Assembly (NCBI GenBank): GCA_025350105.1
Contig: JANXYJ010000071.1
Location: forward strand, 1 to 51,634
Direction of reading: 5' to 3'
Source of the DNA: Terriglobia bacterium
Lineage (GTDB): Bacteria > Acidobacteriota > Terriglobia > Bryobacterales > Bryobacteraceae
DNA length: 51,634 bases
This document shows, piece after piece, positions 15,757 to 24,293 of this stretch (the stretch's first letter is position 1; every line of letters starts with the position of its first letter). The position numbers and the translations under genes are program-made. Under the pieces are notes generated by a model. The model did no database searches, was not told the DNA's origin, and saw nothing but the letters and a program-made list of their open reading frames with translations.

Positions 15757-16806
15757 TTACTTCGCCGACTGGATCTTCACCAGCGGACTCGCCGTTTGCT
15801 CCGGCATGCCGCTCTTCAGCGTTTGTGGGGCGCGCCAGAAGTCGAAGTACGACACGTAATGCACACAGCTGACAGTGCAGTAGGGAGCGCACGGTTTCTC
15901 GGTGAGGTATTCGCGGCGGATGTCGTCGCGGGTGTAGTTTTCGAGAGGCGTGCCGGGGTAGCCTCGCTGTTGGCTGCAGTAATGGACCAGGCCGTCCTCG
16001 CAGATGTACATGTAGCGGGCACCGGCGCGGCACTTCCAGTCATTCGGTTTGCCTTGGGCAATCGCGTCCTGAAAATAGTTAAACTGCGCGAAGTGGCGGT
16101 TTTCCAGCGCCTTCATCTCGTGGTAAACGCTGCGTTCGCGGTCACTTAGGGGACGGAGCTGGCCGTCGCCATCGTGAATGATCCCGACAGTCGCCGAAAA
16201 TCCGAGTTCGATAGCCCGGCGGCCTACCACCAAAGCGTCGTCGGGGTTATTGATCCCCCCGCCGACCACAGAATTAATGTTGACGTGGAAATCGGCGTGC
16301 TCGGCCAGCATCTGGAGCTTTTTGTCCAGAACCTTCAGGCTCTTCTTCGAGACGTCGTCGGGCATGACGTTGTCGATGGAAATCTGCATGTGGTCCAGGC
16401 CGGCTTGGTTCAAGCTCTTGATGCGGTCCGGCATTAATAGGTAGCCGTTAGTGATCATGCAAGCCAAAACGCCGCGCCTGCGCATGGCGGCGATGATGTC
16501 ATCAAGATCAGGGTGGAGCAGTGGCTCGCCGCCCGAAAGCGTGATGATGCTGGTGCCCAGATCGGCTAACTTATTGATACGGCTGATGATGGTATCGGTG
16601 GGGACGGGCTTGGAGAAATCGTCATACTCGTTGCAGTAAGTACAAGATAGGTTGCAACGGCGGATCGGGATGATATGCGCCATGATCGGGTGATCGGTGG
16701 CGACGGCGCCATGGGCGATCAGGCGAAGTTCCCGAAGGCGGCGCTTATAGGCCTTCCAACGGCGGGAGCTGGACGAAAATTTCTCGACAGTGGACTGGTC
16801 TGCCAT
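15757..16806 (-). CDS. Radical SAM protein with SPASM-like C-terminus
   Basis: A 349-aa protein. The [4Fe-4S]-SAM motif is C51-NLS-C55-TY-C58; SGGEP (91-95) binds SAM; ITNGYLL and QISIDN follow in order. The C-terminal part has six further Cys (259, 269, 277, 306, 310, 314), as in SPASM/twitch domains that hold auxiliary clusters. Many SPASM proteins modify peptides (RiPP maturases) or act on small substrates; no precursor peptide is seen nearby. It is the first gene of a minus-strand group with the DUF2971 gene. Substrate unknown. Confidence 0.88.
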   Translation of the reverse strand: MADQSTVEKFSSSSRRWKAYKRRLRELRLIAHGAVATDHPIMAHIIPIRRCNLSCTYCNEYDDFSKPVPTDTIISRINKLADLGTSIITLSGGEPLLHPDLDDIIAAMRRRGVLACMITNGYLLMPDRIKSLNQAGLDHMQISIDNVMPDDVSKKSLKVLDKKLQMLAEHADFHVNINSVVGGGINNPDDALVVGRRAIELGFSATVGIIHDGDGQLRPLSDRERSVYHEMKALENRHFAQFNYFQDAIAQGKPNDWKCRAGARYMYICEDGLVHYCSQQRGYPGTPLENYTRDDIRREYLTEKPCAPYCTVSCVHYVSYFDFWRAPQTLKSGMPEQTASPLVKIQSAK

Positions 16807-16927
16807 TTGGCTGAATGAACGGGCCTCGCAAAAAAAGTTTAGTAACCATTACAACACATGGAGCCAAGCTTTAGGCGACCGTGGCCGGGATTTCCGGGCG
16901 GTGGCAGTGAAGGAAAACCCGGATGGG

Positions 16928-16941
16928 AAAACCATGGTTTT
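16928..16941. promoter_or_regulatory. 14-bp perfect palindrome in the promoter region of the exported operon
   Basis: AAAACCATGGTTTT is a perfect 14-bp palindrome, 117 bp upstream of the 17058 gene. Divergent from it lies the radical SAM gene. It could be an operator for a dimeric regulator; no regulator gene is adjacent. Confidence 0.35.
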
Positions 16942-17043
16942 TCGACTGGTGTTTCGGCAGGGTCGTTAGCACTACATTTTTAAGTGCTGCATTCTTCGGA
17001 CTGCATTAGGACAAAGATTGGCCAGAGAGTATTTCCTCAGTTT

Positions 17044-17061
17044 TCACACTAATTCGTGTGA
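17044..17061 (+). promoter_or_regulatory. Hairpin covering the GTG start of the exported operon
   Basis: A perfect 6-bp stem, TCACAC (17044-17049) and GTGTGA (17056-17061), with a TAATTC loop. The GTG start at 17058-17060 lies in the 3' arm. No Shine-Dalgarno is visible in front. Folding would occlude the initiation codon. Confidence 0.45.
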
Positions 17062-17807
17062 CCAGATTTATCGCCGTACTTTTGACCGCCATGATGGCCC
17101 TCCCGCCGGTTGGGGTGGCGCAGAGCCTGTATCCATCGCAAGCGGTGGCCTCGGCGGGACCCAACTCTCTGGAAATACAGGTGTTGGATGGCGAGGGCGG
17201 GGCATATCCCGTGGGGAGTAAGGCTAGCCGCGGCGTGACCGTTTTGATCACCGACGAAACCAAGCGGCCCGTCGCCGGGGTAACCGTCGGGTTCACCTTG
17301 CCCACCGGCGGCCCGGGCGGAATTTTTGCCACAGGCGCACGCACGGAAATCGTTACCACGCAAGCGGATGGCAAGGCAACCGTGCGGGGGATGCAGTGGA
17401 ATCAGTCCGTGGGGCCGTTTGAAATAAGGATCACGGCTGTAAAAGGACAAACCAGGGCTGGCATATTGCTGCCGGCAAATCTGGTGGATAGCGCAAGGGG
17501 GCAAGGTGCAGCCATAGTGGGACGCACAGGACCGGCTCCTGCAGCGGGAGCAGCTCCCGCTGCTCCCATGCCGGCTATCCAAGCGCCCGTGGCCAGTCCG
17601 GCAGCAGTGCAGATCACGCAAATCAACCGGACATCTCCGCAAGTACGGAGCTCAAACAAGACCAGTCACAAATGGTTGTGGGTGGGCCTGGCGGTGGGCG
17701 GTGCGGCGGCTGCGGGAGCGGTGGGATTCGTCAACAAATCCGGAACCGCGGCGGCATCAAGTGCAGGCATTGGGATTGGAACGCCAACGGTGACCTTGGG
17801 CCACTAA
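17058..17807 (+). CDS. Exported protein with Ig-like (BIG-1-type) domain and TM segment
   Basis: A 249-aa protein. The signal peptide is RFIAVLLTAMMALPPVGVAQ. Residues about 35-145 read as a bacterial Ig-like domain: LEIQVLDGEGGAYPVG, GVTVLITDETKRPVAGVTV, TLPTGGPGGIFATGA, QADGKATVRGM. A Pro/Ala-rich linker follows (about 155-190), then a single transmembrane helix (KWLWVGLAVGGAAAAGAVGF) and a short Ser/Ala tail. It may anchor in the membrane with the Ig domain outside. It is the first of three tightly packed genes. The GTG start gives the full signal peptide; ATG 17091 is too late. Confidence 0.75.
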   Translation: MTRFIAVLLTAMMALPPVGVAQSLYPSQAVASAGPNSLEIQVLDGEGGAYPVGSKASRGVTVLITDETKRPVAGVTVGFTLPTGGPGGIFATGARTEIVTTQADGKATVRGMQWNQSVGPFEIRITAVKGQTRAGILLPANLVDSARGQGAAIVGRTGPAPAAGAAPAAPMPAIQAPVASPAAVQITQINRTSPQVRSSNKTSHKWLWVGLAVGGAAAAGAVGFVNKSGTAAASSAGIGIGTPTVTLGH

Positions 17808-17813
17808 CGAATT

Positions 17814-18707
17814 GTGATGGCAAGGCTACTCTCAGCGCTTACGATGTGGGCGGCGATCCTCCTACCCGTGCTCATGACTGGTGAAATTGCAGCGGGTCAA
17901 GTGAATAGGGCCAGTTTGGGTTTGATGGTGGACGCGCATCAACAACTGCGTCCAGTGCGAGGCGTGGCGGCCAGCAGCACGCTGGGAGAAGCTCTGGTGC
18001 CCGACGTATTGTCGGCTGGTTGTGCTGGGATGTTGTGCTTAGCCAAGACGGATGGCCAATTGTGGTCGGTCACCAGTTCCAGCGTAGCGACGAACACGGC
18101 GGTGACCAAGACGGCAGCCCCGGCGGGTGGCGCGTTGTTCGCATTTTCAGGAGCGGGCGCGTACGTATTTTTTCCCACTGCCGGTACGCTGCATTGGTGG
18201 CATGAAGGGCAGTTGGATGCCTTGCCAAATGCACCGTTGGGCGAAGTATTGTCGATGATCGCGATTGGCGATGGCATCGATTACGCGGTACGGCGCGGAG
18301 GAGCGATCTGGCGGGAACATCTGCCGGCGGCAACAGCCAGCGTAAAAATAGTGAGTTTGATGGAAACCGCTGCCAGCGCTATCACTGCCGTGATGCTATC
18401 CGGCAGCGGCACATTGATCGCAGAACCAACCCGCATTCGCTTCCTGCCGAACTCCGGGGGAGAGGCCGTAATTCCCATTTCCGGCGTACAAACTTTTTTA
18501 CTGATGACGGACGGATACGCGCAAGCCGTGGCGGGCTCCGCTTCCTGGGTCATTCGTTTGGATTCTGCCACAGGCGAAGCGTATCTACTTCCGGGAGCCG
18601 AATCGTTCTCGCCATCATTTCCATTCGACCAACCTTCCACCCCGGTAGTCCGGCCGGGACGCTTGGGGCTTCCGTCTGGCCCGCAGAGAGGCGGATTCAC
18701 GCAGTGA
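17814..18707 (+). CDS. Exported protein of unknown function, second gene of the exported operon
   Basis: A 297-aa protein. GTG 17814 or the adjacent ATG 17817 may start it; both give the signal peptide ARLLSALTMWAAILLPVLM. The mature part alternates short hydrophobic strands with turns (LWSVTSSSVATN, GALFAFSGAGAYVFF, AIGDGIDYAVRRGGAIW), a pattern fitting a beta-propeller or beta-sandwich. The C-terminus is Pro/Gly-rich. No family is recognised. It begins 6 bp after the Ig-like gene and overlaps the third gene by 4 bp (GTGA), indicating translational coupling. Confidence 0.7.
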   Translation: MMARLLSALTMWAAILLPVLMTGEIAAGQVNRASLGLMVDAHQQLRPVRGVAASSTLGEALVPDVLSAGCAGMLCLAKTDGQLWSVTSSSVATNTAVTKTAAPAGGALFAFSGAGAYVFFPTAGTLHWWHEGQLDALPNAPLGEVLSMIAIGDGIDYAVRRGGAIWREHLPAATASVKIVSLMETAASAITAVMLSGSGTLIAEPTRIRFLPNSGGEAVIPISGVQTFLLMTDGYAQAVAGSASWVIRLDSATGEAYLLPGAESFSPSFPFDQPSTPVVRPGRLGLPSGPQRGGFTQ

Positions 18708-21172
18708 GGGCAGTAGGCTTACTGGTGATGTTGGCGCCTGCCGTCCTGCGGGCCCAATTTGCCTTAAGCACGGTGGCCGCGGGCGGCGTGGAAACCTCCG
18801 TCAGTTCCGTTTACGGTTACGGCCAGGTGGCCACGGGAAACACGAAAGACGTCGTGTTTCGGGTTCGCAATTCGGGGAGTTCTACACTGAACGTAAGCTC
18901 GATTACCGCAACCGCGCCCAGCGGGAGCGCGTCGAGTTTCGCGTTGCTCAATCCGCCCTCGTTGCCGGTGGGACTGAGCGGCGCTACCGCACTGGATTTC
19001 ACCGTGCGCTTTACGGCTGCGGGCATTGCCAGTTACAGCGCGACGCTGACCATAAATTCATCCACCTGGATTTTGCTCGGAACAGCGGTGGGCACGGCTA
19101 CGCTCAGCGTGGCGACACCGTGCACGGGTCCAGATAGCTCAAGTAATAACCCCGGCAACATCGCGTTTCCAGCCACAGGGAGCTGTGTTTTTACGTTGGT
19201 GAACACCACATCCCAGGCATTCCCCATTTCGCCTATCACACTGACGGGCGCAGGGTTCACCGGGTTGCCAGCCAGCTACGCCAGTGGAGTCACCCTTGGC
19301 GCCGGACAATCGGCCACCTTCACTTTAACCGCCAGCGCGGGTGCATCCAGTGGAACTTTAGTCATCGGGCCGAAGACCTACACACTAACACCGGGAAGCG
19401 TGAGCACGGCAAATCCGCCATCGCTCTCAGTGGCTTCGCCTTGCGTGGGACCAGACAGCAATAACAACGTGGACTTCGGCAATGTAACGACCAGCAGCAC
19501 GGCGTCGTGCGTATTTACGCTGGTGAATGCAGCAGCGCAAACCGTGACCGTGTTTCCCGTTAGCTTGACCGGTACCGGCTTTGCGGGCCTCCCCGCCAGT
19601 TATGTCAACAGCGGCATCACGCTGGGCGCAGGCCAATCGATAAGCTTCACGTTGAGTTATACCGCGGCCTCCGTGGCCGCTAGTGGGACGCTTGTGCTGG
19701 GCACAAAAACGTATACGCTTTCGGCAGCAGGCGTGGCGGCGGGGATCACGATTACGGTGGCCACCCCCCAGACCGATGGAACGGTGCTGGAAACGCCTTT
19801 AGGGAGTCCGGGTTCTTACGACTTCCTCCAAGTGGCTACAGGCGATGCGAAACTCGTGCGATTGAATCTGCGCAGCTCGACAAGTGTAACGGTAACCACA
19901 CTATGTGTGTCGTCTCCAAACGGGTCTTGTGCGACAGACGCCTCACCGGTGTTTTCGGTGGTGAATTCGTCATTGGCGGGCTCCTTCGCCGTGACCCCTG
20001 GACGTGTGCAGCCCATCCAGGTGCAATTTCAGGCCAACACGAGCGGAAATTACAGCGGCACGTTGCGGATCAACACGCAGACGGTGACCTTAACAGCACA
20101 AGCAGCGTCGGGGCCTACACTCACTATTGGAGCACCGTGCACACCAGCCAGCCCGGTGCCGTCCGGTCCCACTTCGGATGGCCCCATCGTTTTCGGGCGA
20201 GTACAGACTGGAAGTTCCATTGTGTGTCAGTTTTCGGTGACCAATCCGAGTTCGCAACCAATTGCGGTGTCGACACCAGGAGCCGTCGCAGGCGTCTTCA
20301 AAAATATTCCAGCCACCATTCCAGTATCGTCATCGCCGGTGCCTTTTTCAGTGACTTTTACGCCCCAAAGCTATACCGGAACCTGCACGCAGTCCAGCCA
20401 ACAATACGCCAACTACAACTATTGCCAGACGCTGGTGATCGGCTCGCGCAGTTATCTTTTGATCGGCGCGGGCACGGTGGCGCCACTGCCCAAGCCGGTG
20501 TTGACTTACGACACCACCCCGATCGGAAGCGCCCAGCAACATACGTTGACCATCACTTTGCCCAGCGCGTCCACCGTCACCACCAGCGGGACGTTAACCA
20601 TGACGTTCGCCTCCACCGCCAACAGTTTGGGTATCACCGACGACACCGCCATCCAATTCGTCGCCAGCGGCAAGCGCACGGCAACGTTTGCAGTGACCAC
20701 GGGTAGCACGGCGGTGACCATCAACGGTCAACCCAATCTTGTTTTCGCCACCGGCACAACAGCGGGGCAGATCACTTTCGCGTTGAACGCCGGAGTGTAC
20801 GGGTTCGCAAGCGACCCGACCACTACCTTGACGCTTTCGCCCGCACTGATCTCGCTGACCGCCGCCAACGCAACCCAAACCTTGGGCTTCCTGCATGTGA
20901 ACGCGACCGGTTTTGACAACACCTATGGCGCCGGGGCAATGACCTTCACCTTCTTCGATCAGAGCAAGGCGATCATTGGCACCGCTATCAATTCCGACTT
21001 CACCGCAAACTTCAAGCAGCTTTATACAGGCACGAACGGCGGCAGCAGTTTCACTTTGGGCGTGGTGTTTCCGGTGACCGGCGATCAGACCCAGGTGTCG
21101 GCCGTGGATGTGGTCCTGAAGAATTCCGTGGGCAGCGTGACCCGGCATCTGGTTTTCGCACCGTCGCTTTAG
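18704..21172 (+). CDS. Large exported choice-of-anchor D-type (ASH/Ig-like repeat) protein
   Basis: An 822-aa protein, starting at GTG 18704 in a 4-bp overlap with the previous gene. It has a signal peptide (AVGLLVMLAPAVLRAQ). It is built of about five 90-120-residue beta-sandwich repeats: FGxV/FPATG...SCVFTLVN, TGxGFxGLPASY, TLGAGQS, SGTLVxGxKTYTL, an ASPM/SPD-2/Hydin-like or choice-of-anchor D pattern. Two repeats (around residues 150-250 and 255-350) are clearly internal duplications. Several repeats carry single Cys pairs (ATPC, SCVF) that could form disulfides. The C-terminus looks like a separate beta domain. Likely surface or periplasmic; function unknown. No anchor is seen at the end. 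Confidence 0.8.
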   Translation: MRAVGLLVMLAPAVLRAQFALSTVAAGGVETSVSSVYGYGQVATGNTKDVVFRVRNSGSSTLNVSSITATAPSGSASSFALLNPPSLPVGLSGATALDFTVRFTAAGIASYSATLTINSSTWILLGTAVGTATLSVATPCTGPDSSSNNPGNIAFPATGSCVFTLVNTTSQAFPISPITLTGAGFTGLPASYASGVTLGAGQSATFTLTASAGASSGTLVIGPKTYTLTPGSVSTANPPSLSVASPCVGPDSNNNVDFGNVTTSSTASCVFTLVNAAAQTVTVFPVSLTGTGFAGLPASYVNSGITLGAGQSISFTLSYTAASVAASGTLVLGTKTYTLSAAGVAAGITITVATPQTDGTVLETPLGSPGSYDFLQVATGDAKLVRLNLRSSTSVTVTTLCVSSPNGSCATDASPVFSVVNSSLAGSFAVTPGRVQPIQVQFQANTSGNYSGTLRINTQTVTLTAQAASGPTLTIGAPCTPASPVPSGPTSDGPIVFGRVQTGSSIVCQFSVTNPSSQPIAVSTPGAVAGVFKNIPATIPVSSSPVPFSVTFTPQSYTGTCTQSSQQYANYNYCQTLVIGSRSYLLIGAGTVAPLPKPVLTYDTTPIGSAQQHTLTITLPSASTVTTSGTLTMTFASTANSLGITDDTAIQFVASGKRTATFAVTTGSTAVTINGQPNLVFATGTTAGQITFALNAGVYGFASDPTTTLTLSPALISLTAANATQTLGFLHVNATGFDNTYGAGAMTFTFFDQSKAIIGTAINSDFTANFKQLYTGTNGGSSFTLGVVFPVTGDQTQVSAVDVVLKNSVGSVTRHLVFAPSL

Positions 21173-21214
21173 TCGGTCGCGAACGGTGTGACAAGATAGG
21201 CCATCCTATTAGAC

Positions 21215-22015
21215 ATGCACCGCAAGTTGCCAGTAGCCTTGACCATAGCCGGCTCCGATCCCAGCGGCGGCGCCGGACTGCAGGCCGATCTGAAAACATT
21301 TCACCGCTTCGGTGTTTACGGGGAAGCCGTGGTGACGCTGCTAACGGTGCAGAATACCCGTCGCGTTTCCCGGGTGGAAATTCTTTCGCCGGAGTTGATG
21401 CTGGAACAGTTGCAAGCAGTGCTGGAGGACATTCCTCCGCAAGCCGCGAAAACCGGGGCACTCGGCTCAGTCCACATGGTACAGGCCGTGGCGCAAGCGG
21501 CGGAGACGTTCGCTTTTCCGCTGGTGGTGGATCCGGTGATGATCAGCAAGCACGGCGCCCGGTTGATCGACGCGCAGGCGACACAGGCGCTGATCGAAAA
21601 ACTGATTCCGCGCGCGTTTTTGCTGATGCCCAATCTGGACGAAGCGGCGGCGCTGGTGGGATTTGCGGTGAATAGCGGGGAGACGATGCTGCAAGCAGCC
21701 GAGGTACTGGTTTCGCGCGGAGCCCAAAATGTTTTGGTGAAAGGCGGCCATCTCTTCAGTAAAGGGCTGCCCGGCGACGCGTTGGATATTCTCCTGCTGC
21801 AAAGTGGCGTAGTGCGCGAGTTTTCCTCGCCCCGAATTCATACGCCGCACACCCATGGAAGTGGCTGCACCTATTCGGCCGCCATTACTGCGGAGTTGGC
21901 CAAGGGTACCCCGTTGGTGGAAGCCGTCGACCGGGCCAAGCGCTTCGTCAGCGAAGCCATACGAACCGCTCCTGGTCTGGGTGCGGGCAATGGGCCTTTA
22001 AATCATTTGGCGTGA
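21215..22015 (+). CDS. thiD: Hydroxymethylpyrimidine (phosphate) kinase
   Basis: A 266-aa ribokinase-like enzyme that phosphorylates HMP and HMP-P in thiamine synthesis. Features: N-terminal TIAGSDPSGGAGLQADLKTF, substrate-facing QNTRRV and VVDPVMISKHG, LMPNLDEAAAL, VLVKGGH, and the catalytic anion hole HTHGSGCTYSAAITAELAKG. The length is normal. No other thiamine gene is here, and the 42-bp gap upstream is too small for a TPP riboswitch. It starts a co-directional series with the glycosyltransferase, cdd and the deaminase. Confidence 0.95.
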   Translation: MHRKLPVALTIAGSDPSGGAGLQADLKTFHRFGVYGEAVVTLLTVQNTRRVSRVEILSPELMLEQLQAVLEDIPPQAAKTGALGSVHMVQAVAQAAETFAFPLVVDPVMISKHGARLIDAQATQALIEKLIPRAFLLMPNLDEAAALVGFAVNSGETMLQAAEVLVSRGAQNVLVKGGHLFSKGLPGDALDILLLQSGVVREFSSPRIHTPHTHGSGCTYSAAITAELAKGTPLVEAVDRAKRFVSEAIRTAPGLGAGNGPLNHLA

Positions 22016-22048
22016 GAATCGGCGTGGGCGAGCCGCACTACTTTATGG

Positions 22049-23836
22049 ATGCCTGCGCCGATTCTCCAATGGTTCAACCAGATCGATCAAGCGCTGCTAT
22101 TCCTGGTCGCGCCGCTGGCGTTATTGCTGGTGTTGAGCGGACTGGACGACCTGGGCATTGATCTGGCGTGGCTGTATGCCTGGGTGGAATACCGGGTGAC
22201 GCGTAAAAATAACGACACCGCCCACAATTTGGATATTCCGCAAAGCAGGATCGCCATCATGGTGCCTTTGTGGCATGAACATCAGGTGATCGCCAGCATG
22301 CTGGAACACAACGTGGCGTCCATCCGCTACAACGCCTATCATTTTTTCGTTGGCGTTTATCCCAATGACCAGCTCACCAAAAGCGCGGTCAGCGCCATGG
22401 CCAGGCGTTTTCCAAACGTACACATGGCTGTGTGTCCGCACGATGGACCAACCTCAAAGGCGGATTGCCTGAACTGGGTGTATCAGCACATTGGGCTCTA
22501 CGAAGAGGAGCGCGGCGAGCATTTCGACATCATCGTGACGCACGACGCCGAGGACATGATTCATCCCGAAGAGCTGCGTTGGATCAATTATTACGCCACC
22601 CGCTACGACTTTATTCAGATTCCCGTGTTTGGCCTGAAGACTCCGTTTCACGAATTCACGCATGGCGTCTATTGCGATGAATTCGCGGAAAACCACAGCC
22701 GCGATATGGTGGTGCGTTCGCGCTTCCGCTGCTTTGTTCCGGGCGCGGGTGTGGGAACGGGCTATCGGCGCCAGGCTCTGGAGAAGCTGGCGGCGGCCCA
22801 ATCCAATCGCATTTTTGAGCCAGCGGCGCTTACTGAAGATTACGAAAACGGGCTGCGCCTGCGCCGCTTGGGATGCTCACAGGTCTTCGCGTCACCCTGG
22901 AGAACCGGCGGGCCGGGATCGGACTTTGTGGCCACTCAGGAATATTTTCCGCAAAAGTGGGGGGCCGCGCTACGCCAGCGCTCGCGCTGGGTAACGGGAA
23001 TTTCGCTGCAAGGATGGGAACGCTTTGGCTGGGAAGGCACGCTGAGCGAGGTGTACTGGCTGTGGCGCGATCGCAAAGGGCTGTTGGGCAGCCCATTGGG
23101 CATCCTCGCCAATGCGCTGTTCGCCTACGGACTGGCCACCCACATGTGGCTGCGTCTGACGCCGAACGAGATTTATCTCACCTGGGCCACGCTTTCACTG
23201 CAAGCCATTCGCACCGCCGTCCGCATGGGCTGCGTGGCGCGCATCTATGGTTTCGCGTTTTCGCTCGGCGTTCCGCTTCGTGTGTTTTATGCCAACGCGC
23301 TGAATGCCGCCGCTACCTTTTCCGCCATGTGGCGTTACGCCAAAGCCAAATGGCGAAACGAACCTCTGCGTTGGCTGAAAACCGAACACGCCTATCCAAC
23401 CCGAACCGCGCTCCTCAGCCACAAACGCAGATTGGGCGAAATTCTGGTTGGGTCCGGCTATTTGAGCGAAGCTGCTTTGGCATCGGCCGTCAGTTCTCTT
23501 CCCCCAAAAACACGGATTGGCGAACACCTTATGGCGCTGGGGGAGATCAGCGAACACGTTCTCTACGAAGCACTGAGTCTGCAGCAAGGCCTGCCGTTTA
23601 CCTCCCTTGCGGACGAAGACATTCCGTTGGGCGTTGCCCGTGCCATACCCAAACCTGTCCTGCGCGAGTGGCGAGTGTTGCCTTTCAAAATCGCCGAGAA
23701 CGGCTTGTCGGTGGCCTGCCCCGATCTTCCGACGCCGGAACTTAGCCAAGCGTTGCAAAGTCACACCTCGCTCGAGATTCACTATCACCTGGTCGTGCCT
23801 CACGAATACGAGGAGTGGAGCCAGGCATTGCTATAA
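22049..23836 (+). CDS. NfrB-like membrane glycosyltransferase (GT2) with C-terminal MshEN domain
   Basis: A 595-aa protein. An N-terminal hydrophobic segment (LLFLVAPLALLLVLSGL) is followed by a GT2 core: TSKADCLNW, THDAEDMIH (D-x-D type), AALTEDYENGLRL and QRSRW (QxxRW). Several hydrophobic segments lie at about 350-450. The C-terminus (about 460-595) is an MshEN/GspE-N domain (RLGEILVGSGYLSEAAL, RIGEHLMALGEI, ALSLQQGLPF), known in other proteins to bind c-di-GMP. In E. coli NfrB makes a surface polysaccharide under c-di-GMP control and works with NfrA; no nfrA is adjacent here. Likely role: c-di-GMP-regulated envelope glycan synthesis. Confidence 0.85.
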   Translation: MPAPILQWFNQIDQALLFLVAPLALLLVLSGLDDLGIDLAWLYAWVEYRVTRKNNDTAHNLDIPQSRIAIMVPLWHEHQVIASMLEHNVASIRYNAYHFFVGVYPNDQLTKSAVSAMARRFPNVHMAVCPHDGPTSKADCLNWVYQHIGLYEEERGEHFDIIVTHDAEDMIHPEELRWINYYATRYDFIQIPVFGLKTPFHEFTHGVYCDEFAENHSRDMVVRSRFRCFVPGAGVGTGYRRQALEKLAAAQSNRIFEPAALTEDYENGLRLRRLGCSQVFASPWRTGGPGSDFVATQEYFPQKWGAALRQRSRWVTGISLQGWERFGWEGTLSEVYWLWRDRKGLLGSPLGILANALFAYGLATHMWLRLTPNEIYLTWATLSLQAIRTAVRMGCVARIYGFAFSLGVPLRVFYANALNAAATFSAMWRYAKAKWRNEPLRWLKTEHAYPTRTALLSHKRRLGEILVGSGYLSEAALASAVSSLPPKTRIGEHLMALGEISEHVLYEALSLQQGLPFTSLADEDIPLGVARAIPKPVLREWRVLPFKIAENGLSVACPDLPTPELSQALQSHTSLEIHYHLVVPHEYEEWSQALL

Positions 23837-23864
23837 GCGCGGATGTCATTAAACTGGTAGGTTC

Positions 23865-24254
23865 ATGGAAGTTCTCGAACTTACGCAACAGGCGCTGGCC
23901 GCCCGCGCCCACGCTCACGCTCCGTATTCACACTTTCTGGTTGGCGCCGCGCTTGAAGATTCCACCGGCCGCATTCACACCGGTTGCAATATCGAAAACG
24001 CCACCTATGGCCTGACGCTTTGCGCCGAACGGGTGGCCGTATTTAAGGCGGTCTCGGAAGGCGCCAAACACTTCAAGCGAATCGCCATCGCCGCCGACAC
24101 CGACAGTCTGACTCCGCCGTGTGGCGCTTGCCGGCAGATTCTGTGGGAGTTTTGCGGCGACATTCCAATTATTCTGGTGAATACCCATGGCAAGACGGAA
24201 ACACTGCAACTCAAAGATCTGTTCCCCAGGGCCTTTGACGCCTCATTCCTATAA
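23865..24254 (+). CDS. cdd: Cytidine deaminase
   Basis: A 129-aa homotetramer-type enzyme that turns cytidine and deoxycytidine into uridine forms. Zinc site and catalytic residues: C53-A-E55 in CAERVA and C86-x-x-C89 in PPCGACRQ; substrate-binding GCNIENATYGLTLC is intact. It starts with ATG at 23865, 28 bp after the glycosyltransferase, and is followed by a deaminase of the amidohydrolase superfamily. Confidence 0.96.
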   Translation: MEVLELTQQALAARAHAHAPYSHFLVGAALEDSTGRIHTGCNIENATYGLTLCAERVAVFKAVSEGAKHFKRIAIAADTDSLTPPCGACRQILWEFCGDIPIILVNTHGKTETLQLKDLFPRAFDASFL

Positions 24255-24293
24255 GCCGCATGGGTCTTATTAAGAAACATTGGTCTCGTTGTC

